Shown here in pieces: positions 26,428 to 35,306 of a stretch of DNA of 64,000 bases; position 1 is the stretch's first letter, and each line of letters begins with the position of its first letter. The notes below the pieces were generated by a model. That model did no database searches. It was given only the letters and a program-made list of their open reading frames with translations, and had not been told where the DNA came from. Made by a program: the position numbers and the translations under genes. Source of the stretch: Helicobacter bilis (GTDB taxonomy: Bacteria; Campylobacterota; Campylobacteria; Campylobacterales; Helicobacteraceae). Location of the stretch: contig NZ_FZMS01000038.1 in NCBI RefSeq assembly GCF_900198365.1, positions 1-64,000 of the forward strand. Direction: 5' to 3'.

Positions 26428-28209
26428 ATGGCAGCATTACAAAAAGAAGAGATTGAAGCAAAGTTGCAAAATCGCTTAAAAGCTCTATCACACACGACAA
26501 AAAGCACAATGTTACAAGATGACTCTACAAAAGCATGGCTAAAAGAGCAACTCTCACTCATCAGTGTGCCAAAAATCATGCTTGATACTTGCGTAGAGAT
26601 TCTAGAATACATGGGCGATTTAAAGGTAGTATGGCTACATTTACAAGAATGCACGGGGTGTAGTGAGAGTTTATTAAGGACAGAGACACCTAGCTTTGAA
26701 GTCTTACTTTTTGATATATTTAAGATTGTGTATCATGACTTAGTGATGGTATCAAGCGGACATGGAGCGGTTGCTGCATTAGAGCATGCAAACTCACATG
26801 AAAAGTATGTATTGCTTGTTGAGGGCAGCATTCCTATGGGCTTTGCAAAAGATTATATCACGCTTGGAAATAGAAATGGCTATGATGAAATCTCACATTT
26901 AATACATAATGCAGAAGCGGTATTTGCTATCGGCACATGCTCTAGCTTTGGTGGGATTCAGAGTGCGTATCCAAATCCTACAAATGGACATGCTTTAAGT
27001 GAGATTTTTGAAAGAGAGATTATTAATGTCCCGGGTTGTCCGCCAAGTGATAAAAACATTGTAGCAACACTGCTTTATTATTATTTATTTGCAGAATCTC
27101 CTAGCCTTGATTCACTGAAACGACCATTATGGGCGTATAGTAAAAGTGTGCATGATTTATGCGAGAGAAAAAGCTCTTTTATGGCTGGTGATTTTGTAGA
27201 ATCTTTTGATGACCCAAATATGAAAGAGGGCTATTGCCTTTATAAAGTCGGCTGTAAAGGTCCATATACCTATAATAACTGCCCGAAAGTGAAATTTAAC
27301 GCAAAGACAAGCTGGCCTGTGCAAGGCGGACATGGCTGTATTGGTTGCAGTGAGCCAAACTTTTGGGATAATTTTGGCAATATTGAAAAGCCCTTAAGCA
27401 ATAAAAGCTTTTTTACTCTCAATGAAAAGTTCATGCCAAAAATTATCCCCCTAATCCTTAAAAAGTTAGAATCTCCCATAAAAAATACGCAAGAATATAT
27501 TGATTTTGCAAACACACTAAAAAGCACAAAAAGTCTTTTTATAAACCTAAATACAGATGAAAGCAGTATGCTATCCTATGAAAATAGCGAATGCCAATCG
27601 CTATTAACTTGTGCTATCTCACTCAATCCAAAGCTAACACTGCAAAGCTATGAAAGCAAAAATAAGCAAGGAAAAAAGCTATATGCAAACTATCAAAATA
27701 CAATGAAAAATCGCTTTGAAAGTTTAATGAAGCTTAGTGATACTGAAAGAGTAAGCAAGAATATCAATGATATATTTAGCCTTTTTGGGCTGATTTTAGA
27801 TGATGCTGAATTGCTTGAGAGTGAATTAAACATGATTAATGCGTGGTTAGAATCTAGCTTTAATGCTTTAAGTGAAAAGTTTCAAGCCACACATATACTG
27901 CAACTTGCAAAAGATTTTAAATTCCCACATGTAAGTGAGCTAGGCTTTAAGTTTAAAAAAGATGACGGGGGCTACACGCTTGATTATACAAAGGCATTAT
28001 CCATTGCTATGGCATATCGCATAGGTGGGTTAGATATGTATGGATTAGCATATAGCATGGCGTGTGATTTAGCAAATGCCTTTGTTGAGATTATAGACAC
28101 AACACATGATACTATCGTATTGCAAGGTAAGATTTTCCAGCTACCTTTTATCCAGCAAATCTTCACTCAAAAACTAAAGGATAAAATGATTATTGTGCTT
28201 ACTTGTTAG
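26428..28209 (+). CDS. HydA2-like [NiFe]-hydrogenase small-subunit homologue with long C-terminal extension
   Basis: 593 residues. Residues ~70-330 are a full small-subunit module: ECTGCSES, GTCSSFGG and NVPGCPPS hold the proximal cluster, HDLCERKSSF and GYCLYKVGCKGPYTYNNCP the distal/medial ones, and GGHGCIGCSEPNFWD completes them. There is no twin-arginine leader, so it is probably cytoplasmic, unlike the HydA that sits in the membrane-bound enzyme. The remaining ~260 residues have no motif I recognise. As I recall, C. jejuni HydA2 (Cj1399c) has the same small-subunit character. No large subunit or maturation gene is adjacent. Confidence 0.78.
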   Translation: MAALQKEEIEAKLQNRLKALSHTTKSTMLQDDSTKAWLKEQLSLISVPKIMLDTCVEILEYMGDLKVVWLHLQECTGCSESLLRTETPSFEVLLFDIFKIVYHDLVMVSSGHGAVAALEHANSHEKYVLLVEGSIPMGFAKDYITLGNRNGYDEISHLIHNAEAVFAIGTCSSFGGIQSAYPNPTNGHALSEIFEREIINVPGCPPSDKNIVATLLYYYLFAESPSLDSLKRPLWAYSKSVHDLCERKSSFMAGDFVESFDDPNMKEGYCLYKVGCKGPYTYNNCPKVKFNAKTSWPVQGGHGCIGCSEPNFWDNFGNIEKPLSNKSFFTLNEKFMPKIIPLILKKLESPIKNTQEYIDFANTLKSTKSLFINLNTDESSMLSYENSECQSLLTCAISLNPKLTLQSYESKNKQGKKLYANYQNTMKNRFESLMKLSDTERVSKNINDIFSLFGLILDDAELLESELNMINAWLESSFNALSEKFQATHILQLAKDFKFPHVSELGFKFKKDDGGYTLDYTKALSIAMAYRIGGLDMYGLAYSMACDLANAFVEIIDTTHDTIVLQGKIFQLPFIQQIFTQKLKDKMIIVLTC

Positions 28210-28252
28210 CTTGCGAGGTATGTTTTGGAGTCGATGTTTATATAAAGTCCCA

Positions 28253-28283
28253 AATGACTTATCCTTTTCTAGGATAAGTCATT
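28253..28283. terminator. Perfect 12-bp hairpin after the hydA2-like gene
   Basis: AATGACTTATCC and GGATAAGTCATT flank a 7-nt loop. It lies 44 nt after the stop codon. No T run follows directly, so it may be a terminator or a transcript-stabilising stem. Confidence 0.5.
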
Positions 28284-28318
28284 GAGATTCTAAAAATCTT
28301 ATAACAACTTAATATATT

Positions 28319-28361
28319 CCCCCCCCCCCCTTGACAAACACTAAGTGTCAGGCTTTATAAT
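28319..28361 (+). promoter_or_regulatory. Regulon promoter 1, with a C12 tract upstream of -35
   Basis: TTGACA (28331-28336), 19-nt spacer holding AACACTAAGTGTCAGG, TATAAT (28356-28361). Twelve C (28319-28330) precede the -35. The other copies have only C4-C5 there. A 19-nt spacer with an operator dyad (CCTTGACA..TGTCAGG) is the hallmark of MerR-family-controlled promoters. It drives the aldo/keto reductase gene. Confidence 0.7.
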
Positions 28362-28404
28362 GCCAAGCTTAAATCTAAGATTCAAAAAATATTAAAGGAC
28401 ATCA

Positions 28405-29379
28405 ATGCAATATATCACTCTAAATAATGGCATAAAAATGCCTAGTATTGGGCTTGGGACTTATGGGCTTAAAGGGCAAAAGGGTGTGAAAATAATGCAA
28501 AATGCCCTGCATATTGGATACAGACTCTTTGACACTGCACAAATGTATGAGAATGAAAAGGAAGTAGGCATAGCTCTAGCTACGCAAAGCCTAAAAGATT
28601 CTAACTCACAAACAAAAGAATTTGGAGTTTTTAGCATTCATTCCACGACACATTTAGATTCTAATAGCATTGTAGATTCTAGCACCACGCCAATCTCAAA
28701 CCCACACAAGCAATCAGCCCATAGAGAATCTAGCGAAGTTAGCTCAAATGATTTAAGCTGCCCATTGCAAAGAAATGAGCTTTTTATCACTACAAAGCTT
28801 TCATCTAGTATGCCCTATAAAAAGGCGTGGCAAAGCATAGAGCAAAGCCTACAAAATCTAGGGCTAGAATATGTAGATTTACTGCTAATCCACGAGCCTT
28901 ACGCAAATGCTAAAGAGATGTATAAAGCCTGTGAAGAGGCGTATCACAAAGGGCTTATCCACGCGATTGGAATCTCAAATTTTTATGGCAGATTTTTGGA
29001 GGATTTTTTAGATTCTGTGCGTGTTAAGCCGGTGCTAAATCAAGTCCAAGCACATATTTTCTTTCAACAGCACACATTGCAAAAATTTTTAGAATCTGAA
29101 GGCATTCACTTACAAGCGTGGAGTCCTTTAGCTTGTGGGAAAAATGATATTTTTACAAATGAGACTCTGCAAAGCATGGCAAAAGCCCATCATAAAAGCA
29201 CTGCACAAATTGCTTTGAAATTTCTACTAGATAAAGGAATGAGTATTATCCCAAAGGCTTCAAGCTTTGAAAAATTGCAAGAAAATCTCACACTTTTTGA
29301 CTTTAGCTTAACGCAAAAAGAGAGAGATTCTATCACGCAACTTGATAGGAATAAAAGCCTTTTTGGCTGGGACTGCTAA
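28405..29379 (+). CDS. Aldo/keto reductase
   Basis: 324 residues. The catalytic tetrad is visible: D and Y in FDTAQMYENE, K in FITTKLSS, H in LLLIHEPY. The NADPH-binding segment IIPKASSFEKLQENL is near the C-terminus. It would reduce reactive aldehydes or ketones with NADPH. About 60 residues (SNSQTKEFGVFS through SSEVSSNDLS), rich in Ser and built around AGATTCT/AGAATCT, are inserted before the catalytic lysine; such enzymes are normally about 270-280 residues. First member of the shared-promoter regulon, AAAGGA upstream of the ATG. Confidence 0.88.
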   Translation: MQYITLNNGIKMPSIGLGTYGLKGQKGVKIMQNALHIGYRLFDTAQMYENEKEVGIALATQSLKDSNSQTKEFGVFSIHSTTHLDSNSIVDSSTTPISNPHKQSAHRESSEVSSNDLSCPLQRNELFITTKLSSSMPYKKAWQSIEQSLQNLGLEYVDLLLIHEPYANAKEMYKACEEAYHKGLIHAIGISNFYGRFLEDFLDSVRVKPVLNQVQAHIFFQQHTLQKFLESEGIHLQAWSPLACGKNDIFTNETLQSMAKAHHKSTAQIALKFLLDKGMSIIPKASSFEKLQENLTLFDFSLTQKERDSITQLDRNKSLFGWDC

Positions 29380-29783
29380 GGCTGTCTCTATACACAAACC
29401 GCCCACAAAACGCTAGATTTTAGTATAGATTGCCACGATTTTGCTAATGCAAAATCTCGCAATGACACAAATTTATATGTCGCCCCTTGTGATACCAAGC
29501 CTTGCGAAGTATCTAAAAACACAGCATCTAAAAGAGATTTTTCGTTTGCTACGCAAACTCAAAACGAAGCTTCTTTAGAAAATGACAAGGGATATTTCGC
29601 TAACGCTCAATATGACAAGCAAAGTGCGGTTTGTTAGAAAACAAGCAAAGCAAAGTTTCTTTGAGAGAACAAAGCGTAAGTTTTTTAGACACACAAAGCC
29701 TAGTTTCTTTGAGAAAATCCTGCAATTATCAATCTTTGGCTACAATTTTATGCAGTAATTACCAAGCTTTTAAAGGATACACA
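29380..29783. repeat. Repeat-filled gap with palindromic-element arms
   Basis: There is no gene. A small inverted repeat, ATTGCCACGATTTTGC / GCAAAATCTCGCAATG (about 29430-29464), is followed by a divergent palindromic element (29487-29618) ending GATATTTCGCTAACGC then TCAATATGACAAG. The remainder is decayed, and open frames running into mod lack a start with a ribosome binding site. Confidence 0.55.
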
Positions 29784-32036
29784 ATGCAAAAAGCAACACA
29801 CAAAGAGCATACACTACTGCAAATCTTACAAGAGAAGTTTCAAAGCATAGAGAATCTTCGCACTCTAGCCATAGATTCTAATAGAGAGCTTTTAAGCTTT
29901 TTGCTAGAATCTAGCGAGTTTAGAGAGCGGTTTTTCACTAGAGTTGATAGCGTAGCAGTCTTTGAAAAGGATAAGTTTTTAGACTTTTTAAAGCTTAGAA
30001 TGCTTAATAAATCCTACACTGCTTTTAGTAATAAAATCGGCTTGCAGTTAGAATCTAGCTTTGAAAACACTTCAAAAGTCGTGCTAAACTTCCCCTTTAA
30101 AGACTGCGTTTTAAAGGGCGCACAAAGCAGAGATGAGCAAAAGAGCAAGGAAATATTTTTTAATGAAGTGTTGGCTAGAAGTGAGATTGATATTTTATTT
30201 TCTCCAAAAGCTTTGCAAAATTTTGAGCTTATAGGGCAAGGGGATTTAAAAGAAAATCTTAACAATGCCAATCTCTTAATCAAAGGCAATAACCTTTTAG
30301 CTCTGCACTCTTTAAAAAAGAAGTTTGCAAATCAAGTAAAACTTATTTATATTGACCCACCTTATAATACAGGCAATGATAGCTTTAATTATAATGACAA
30401 CTTCAATCACTCCACTTGGCTTACTTTTATGAAAAACCGCCTTGAAATCGCAAGGGAATTTTTAAGAGATGATGGCGTGATATTTATACAATGCGATGAC
30501 AACGAACAGGCTTATTTGAAAGTGCTATGCGATGAGATATTTGGGAGAGAGAATTTTGTCGGTTGTATTGTATGGCTTAAAGGTAACGCACAAAATGATG
30601 CCGATACAATGCAAAGAAACCAAGAATATATCCTATGTTATGCAAAAAATATAGAATCTAAACCCATTTATAAAATCAAGCAAAAGGTAAAAGTAAAAGC
30701 CTTTAAAGATGAAAAAACAGGTAGATTCTACTACGAGGGAGCGGGGCTTACTATGGGTGGCGGCGATGGCGGAAGCTTAGAGAATAGACCAAATCTAGGC
30801 TATACCTTTTACTACAATCCGCAAACAAAAGATATAAAACCACTTTTAGATTATGATAAAGATTCTGTAAAAACCATTACAAATCACGATGAGTTATATA
30901 ACGATAATGAAGAGTTGATAAAGCAAGGCTATGTGCCGATACGCCCCCCAAAAATGGGTGTTGGAAATGGGCGTTGGAAATGGGCGTTGGAAAAAACGCT
31001 TAATGAGCTTGATAGGATTCTTATTAAAGCTGGTAAAAATGGCTATTCTGTTTTACGCAAAGAGTGGCTAGATTCTAAACAAGTCAAACAAGATGAAAAT
31101 GGCAACTACTATGCGATAATAGAAAAGGAAAATCCGCCCAAAAGCTTTGCTGACTTTGTGGGAAGTGGCGTAGGAAGCAAGGAAAATAAAGCCCTTTTTG
31201 ATACAAAAGTGTTTAATAATCCAAAACCCGAAGCACTTATGAAATATATTATTGAAATATCTACAAGGGCGGTGGCGGAAGGATTTTGTGATGATTTTGT
31301 GGGTTGTCAAGGTGGAGGCGAAGGGAGTTACCTAGAGGGTAATGACCAAGCCGACAACGCAGACTCCCGCAAAAGCACGCAAAAGCCAACGCCTGATTTA
31401 GTAATGGACTTTTTTGCAGGTAGTGGCACGACTTTAGCCGTAGCTATGAAAATGAAAAGGCAATTTATAGGGATTGAACAAATGGACTATATAGAATCTA
31501 TCACAAAAGAGCGACTTAAAAAAGTGATAAATGGGGAGCAAGGGGGGATTAGCAAAGCGGTAGATTGGCAAGGAGGCGGAAGCTTTATCTATGCAGAGCT
31601 TATGCCTTTAAATGCAATATATAAAGAGAGAATAAAAAATTTAGCTTGTCATACTGAACCTATCCATTGTTATGCTGAGTTTGCCCCTTGTCATACTGAG
31701 CGTAGCGAAGTATCTCAAAATACAGAATCTACAAGAGATTTGCATAAAGATATTTCGCTATCGCTCAATATGACAAGTATAGAAAAAGAGCTAGAAAAAA
31801 TCTACAACGATTTAGAATCTAAAGCCTTTGTAGATTATAGAGTGGATATACAAGCAATGCTAAAGGATAAAGAATTTTACACATTAAGCCTTGATGAGAA
31901 ACGAAAGGTTTTATATGCGATTTTAGATTCTAATATGGATTATGTTTTGTATGATGATATAGATGATAGTGAGTATGGGGTAAGTGATGAGCTAAGGGAA
32001 TTAAATAGAATCTTTTATGGAGAAAATGATGAGTGA
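29784..32036 (+). CDS. mod: Type III R-M DNA methyltransferase, Mod
   Basis: 750 residues from the ATG at 29784 (AAAGGATAC upstream). Beta-class amino-methyltransferase order: motif IV DPPYNTGN first, the target-recognition region in the middle, and motif I DFFAGSGTT near the C-terminus. It sets the recognition sequence and protects the host DNA. Towards the C-terminus an insert reads CHTEPIH-CYAEFAP-CHTERSE, a 7-residue tandem expansion of the palindromic element, followed by the rest of the element. Overlaps res. I saw no simple-repeat phase-variation tract of the kind common in mod genes. Confidence 0.93.
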   Translation: MQKATHKEHTLLQILQEKFQSIENLRTLAIDSNRELLSFLLESSEFRERFFTRVDSVAVFEKDKFLDFLKLRMLNKSYTAFSNKIGLQLESSFENTSKVVLNFPFKDCVLKGAQSRDEQKSKEIFFNEVLARSEIDILFSPKALQNFELIGQGDLKENLNNANLLIKGNNLLALHSLKKKFANQVKLIYIDPPYNTGNDSFNYNDNFNHSTWLTFMKNRLEIAREFLRDDGVIFIQCDDNEQAYLKVLCDEIFGRENFVGCIVWLKGNAQNDADTMQRNQEYILCYAKNIESKPIYKIKQKVKVKAFKDEKTGRFYYEGAGLTMGGGDGGSLENRPNLGYTFYYNPQTKDIKPLLDYDKDSVKTITNHDELYNDNEELIKQGYVPIRPPKMGVGNGRWKWALEKTLNELDRILIKAGKNGYSVLRKEWLDSKQVKQDENGNYYAIIEKENPPKSFADFVGSGVGSKENKALFDTKVFNNPKPEALMKYIIEISTRAVAEGFCDDFVGCQGGGEGSYLEGNDQADNADSRKSTQKPTPDLVMDFFAGSGTTLAVAMKMKRQFIGIEQMDYIESITKERLKKVINGEQGGISKAVDWQGGGSFIYAELMPLNAIYKERIKNLACHTEPIHCYAEFAPCHTERSEVSQNTESTRDLHKDISLSLNMTSIEKELEKIYNDLESKAFVDYRVDIQAMLKDKEFYTLSLDEKRKVLYAILDSNMDYVLYDDIDDSEYGVSDELRELNRIFYGENDE
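31646..31776 (+). repeat. Palindromic element with 21-bp end repeats inside mod
   Basis: A complete element (31688-31776) from TTGTCATACTGAGCGTAGCG to CGCTCAATATGACAA, preceded by two more imperfect copies of its first 21 bp from 31646. All are in the mod frame. Confidence 0.75.
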
Positions 32037-34602
32037 AAATAACCAAAATTTAAGCCAAAAAATAGCAAATGCGTTGGAATTTGGTAGTGATGTAGAAATT
32101 CCAAGCTATATCACGCAAAATTTAAACAAAGATTTAAGAGAGTATCAAATAACTGCCTTAAAGCATTTTTATTTGCAAAGAAAAAACCCGCAAACAAACC
32201 ACTTAATGTTTAATATGGCAACAGGCAGTGGGAAAACGCTCATAATGGCGGCGTTAATGCTGGACTTGTATAAAAGGGGATATAGGGAGTTTGTGTTTTT
32301 TGTGAATTCTAATGCGATTGTGGAAAAGACTAGGGATAATTTTTGTAATAAAACAAGTAGCAAATATCTCTTTAGTGAGAGTATTATCATAGATTCTAAA
32401 CGCGTGGAAGTAAGGAGTGTGGATAGCTTTAGTGCATGTGATAGTGAAAGCATAAATATAAGCTTTAATACCATTCAAGGACTACATTCACTTTTTACCC
32501 AAGAGAGAGAAAATAGCCTAACTTTAGCGGATTTAAAAGGGCGTAAAATCGTGCTTATCGCTGATGAAGCACATCATCTAAACACAGATACCAAAAGTAA
32601 GCTAACTAAAGAACAAGAAATAGAAAAGCAAAGCTGGGAGGGGACGATAAAAAGTGCTTTAGGGCAAAATAGCGAAAATCTCTTGCTAGAATTTAGCGCG
32701 ACAATCCCAAATGATGAAAGCGTCCTAAACAAATATAGAGATAAAATCGTGTATGAATACGCATTGAAGCAGTTTTATAACGATAGATATAGTAAGAAAA
32801 TCTTTTTAGTCAAATATGAGAGCAGGGAGCTAAAGGAGCTATTTTTAGGAGCGTGTATTTTGAGCCTTTTTCGGCAGTTTGTAGGCAGAGATTCTAGCGT
32901 GTATGTCAAGCCTGTGATACTCTTTAAAAGTGGGAGTATCGCTAAGTCAAAAGAGAATGAAAAGGACTTTTATGAGTTTTTAGAAAAGCTAGATTCTAAA
33001 GAGATTGAGAGATTTTTGCAAAATGTGGATTCTAGTGGAGATGAGCTACTGCAAAGGGCAAAGGGCTACTTTGAAAAGGCGTTTGAAAACTACGCGTTCA
33101 AAGTAGCAGAGCATATAAAGGCTAGTTTTGATAAAAGCTACTGCATAAATATGAATGATGAAAAAGACTTAGAAGCTAATCAAAAAAAGCTCAATACTCT
33201 AGAATCTAGAGATAATGCTTTGCGTGTGATATTTGCCGTAGATAGGCTAAATGAGGGCTGGGATGTGCTAAATCTCTATGACATCGTGCGACTTGATAAT
33301 GCTAAAGATAATAATAAAACAACGAGCAATGCCCAGCTTATAGGGAGAGGGGCAAGGTATTATCCCTTTTACTATAAAGAGGGCTATGAAGTGGATAAAA
33401 GGAAGTTTGACAATGAGCAAAATGCCTTAGATGTGCTAGAGGCTTTAAGCTATCATTCCTTTAATGAGAGTAGCTATATCACTGCTTTACAAAAAGAGCT
33501 AGAAAATCAAGGCACCCCCGCACAAGATACAAGGACTCTCTACAAACTACAACCGCAAGAAAAGGCACTCACACTTGCAAGGGAGTTTGCTAAAAATGCG
33601 ACACAAGATTCTAAAGATGTTGCTAAACACGATGAGAATCTAAGCTTACCCATAATGAGCAATGATATAAGAAAGCTTAAGGAAAATGAGAGTTTGTTTC
33701 ACAAAGCAAAAGAGATAGAAAATACTATAAGCACACTCTCTATACCGCTACTAGGAAGCAGGGAAAAATCACAAGTAGAAGCCTATAAAAAGCAGGAATT
33801 TAGCGAAGATGAATTTGCTATAAAGAGCTTAAAATCTATCAATAAAGCGGTGTTTCTAAAGGCGATGAATAAAGAGGGTATAGGCTTTAATATGCTAAAA
33901 AATCTGCGTGAAGTGGGAAGCAAGAGAGAGTTTATAGAAAAGCATTTATATACGCTAGAAGTGCGCTTTCACAAAAAGCAGGAATTTAGCAGAGCATCGC
34001 AACTGCATATCGCAACTTTCATAGTAAAAAGGCTAAAAGAGATTCTAAACGCTAAGGGTGCAAAGTGGGAGATAGAGCCATTTAGGATAAAGTATTTTAC
34101 GCTAAGGGCTAGAGATCTATGGAGTGAAAAAGAGCTAGAAAAAAGCAAATATCAATGGCTAGTGTATGACAAAATACTAAAAGCGGATTCTAGCTATGAA
34201 GGGGCGTTTTTAGACTTTATCAATGGCTATAAAGACAGGCTAGATGAAACATATCAGCACTGGTGCGTGATACGCAATGAATGCTTTAGCGAATTTAAGC
34301 TTTTTGGCAGGGATAATGTGGGGGAAGTGCGGGGGTTTAACCCGGATTTTGTGTTTTTTGGTGTGAGTGGGGATAATAAGGAAGTGCTATTTGAATGCGT
34401 GATAGAGGCTAAGGGGGAGCAACTAGAATCTAATGATAAGTGGAAAGAGAATCTTTTGCTAGATTTAGAGAGCGAGCTTGTAAGCGTGAGAGAGAAGGAG
34501 AAGAATGCTAAGAATCTAAGGCTAAGGGGACTTGGGTTTTTTAGTAAAGCAAAAGAAGAAGATTTTAAAAAAGAATTTACAAAAGTGGTGCTAGGGGCGT
34601 AA
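32029..34602 (+). CDS. res: Type III restriction enzyme, Res subunit
   Basis: 857 residues from the ATG at 32029, placed by GGAG six bases upstream; ATGs at 32017 and 32026 are alternatives. Overlaps the mod stop by 8 nt. SF2 helicase motifs: ATGSGKT (I), DEAHH (II), QLIGRGARYYP (VI). The C-terminal PD-(D/E)XK nuclease contains FNPDFVFFG and FECVIEAKG. With Mod it cuts DNA after translocation between oppositely oriented unmethylated sites. Reading frame intact, so the system looks functional. Confidence 0.93.
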   Translation: MSENNQNLSQKIANALEFGSDVEIPSYITQNLNKDLREYQITALKHFYLQRKNPQTNHLMFNMATGSGKTLIMAALMLDLYKRGYREFVFFVNSNAIVEKTRDNFCNKTSSKYLFSESIIIDSKRVEVRSVDSFSACDSESINISFNTIQGLHSLFTQERENSLTLADLKGRKIVLIADEAHHLNTDTKSKLTKEQEIEKQSWEGTIKSALGQNSENLLLEFSATIPNDESVLNKYRDKIVYEYALKQFYNDRYSKKIFLVKYESRELKELFLGACILSLFRQFVGRDSSVYVKPVILFKSGSIAKSKENEKDFYEFLEKLDSKEIERFLQNVDSSGDELLQRAKGYFEKAFENYAFKVAEHIKASFDKSYCINMNDEKDLEANQKKLNTLESRDNALRVIFAVDRLNEGWDVLNLYDIVRLDNAKDNNKTTSNAQLIGRGARYYPFYYKEGYEVDKRKFDNEQNALDVLEALSYHSFNESSYITALQKELENQGTPAQDTRTLYKLQPQEKALTLAREFAKNATQDSKDVAKHDENLSLPIMSNDIRKLKENESLFHKAKEIENTISTLSIPLLGSREKSQVEAYKKQEFSEDEFAIKSLKSINKAVFLKAMNKEGIGFNMLKNLREVGSKREFIEKHLYTLEVRFHKKQEFSRASQLHIATFIVKRLKEILNAKGAKWEIEPFRIKYFTLRARDLWSEKELEKSKYQWLVYDKILKADSSYEGAFLDFINGYKDRLDETYQHWCVIRNECFSEFKLFGRDNVGEVRGFNPDFVFFGVSGDNKEVLFECVIEAKGEQLESNDKWKENLLLDLESELVSVREKEKNAKNLRLRGLGFFSKAKEEDFKKEFTKVVLGA

Positions 34603-34676
34603 AAGGAATGAGAATCTATAAGGGTATAAATTTAGCTTAAATCTTTATGCGATAAAAATGCTATAAAGGACAACAA

Positions 34677-35096
34677 ATGGCATATACAATCATAGAAGTT
34701 GAGAGGGCAACAAATATCCCTTCAAGAAAGATAAGATTCTGGCTTGATAAGGGGCTATTCCCTTTTGTAGAACGCGATGAAAATGGGGTGCGTTACTTTG
34801 CAAAAAGTGATATGGAGTGGCTAAAGTGGATAGAGTGGCTTAGGCAGTGTGGAATGAGCTTAAATGAGATTAGAGCGTATGCGGAGGCTTTAAGTGGAGG
34901 CATTAAAACTGCACCAAAACGCAGGGCATTATTGCAAAAAAGCTACGCGAATTTACAAGCATATATCGCTTCACTGCAAGAGATTTCACAAAAGCTAGAG
35001 ACAAAACTTAGAATGTATGATGAGATGATAGAAAAGGGCGTAGATACCTTTAATCCACAAAGTAGGGATTATAAAGAGTGTGAAAAGCAGTGTTAA
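34677..35096 (+). CDS. MerR-family regulator
   Basis: 139 residues. The N-terminal winged helix YTIIEVERATNIPSRKIRFW and NGVRYF are typical of MerR. A coiled-coil helix follows (KSYANLQAYIASLQEISQKL). Cysteines are at LRQCGMSL and in the C-terminal KECEKQC; there is no metal-binding loop, so it belongs nearer the NmlR/AdhR/SoxR-like organic-stress group than the mercury group. MerR proteins act on promoters with 19-bp spacers by twisting DNA. Copies of exactly such a promoter occur in this region, the nearest about 120 nt downstream. It is the prime candidate regulator (inference). Confidence 0.85.
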   Translation: MAYTIIEVERATNIPSRKIRFWLDKGLFPFVERDENGVRYFAKSDMEWLKWIEWLRQCGMSLNEIRAYAEALSGGIKTAPKRRALLQKSYANLQAYIASLQEISQKLETKLRMYDEMIEKGVDTFNPQSRDYKECEKQC

Positions 35097-35217
35097 GCTA
35101 CTGCTAAATCGCCCTTAGTCAAATAGGCTATATTTCCTTAGCCTTAAGCTTGACTTTGAAATTCTAGCCGCTTTCAAGCCCTAGTCTAAATAAGTTCAAA
35201 AATCTTGCATTTCCCCC

Positions 35218-35248
35218 TTGACAGACACTAAGTGTCAGGTTTTATACT
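35218..35248 (+). promoter_or_regulatory. Regulon promoter 2
   Basis: TTGACA (35218-35223), 19-nt spacer with GACACTAAGTGTCAGG, TATACT (35243-35248), preceded by C5. It serves the Tat-exported hydrolase gene 60 nt downstream. Confidence 0.72.
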
Positions 35249-35306
35249 TTCACACATAGAATCAATAAGATTCTAAATATTTCACATTTATTTTAAAGGA
35301 CACACA

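Noticed and set aside
28319-28330. C12 tract as part of a coding phase-variable gene
   Set aside because: It lies upstream of a complete promoter, not in a frame of the reductase.
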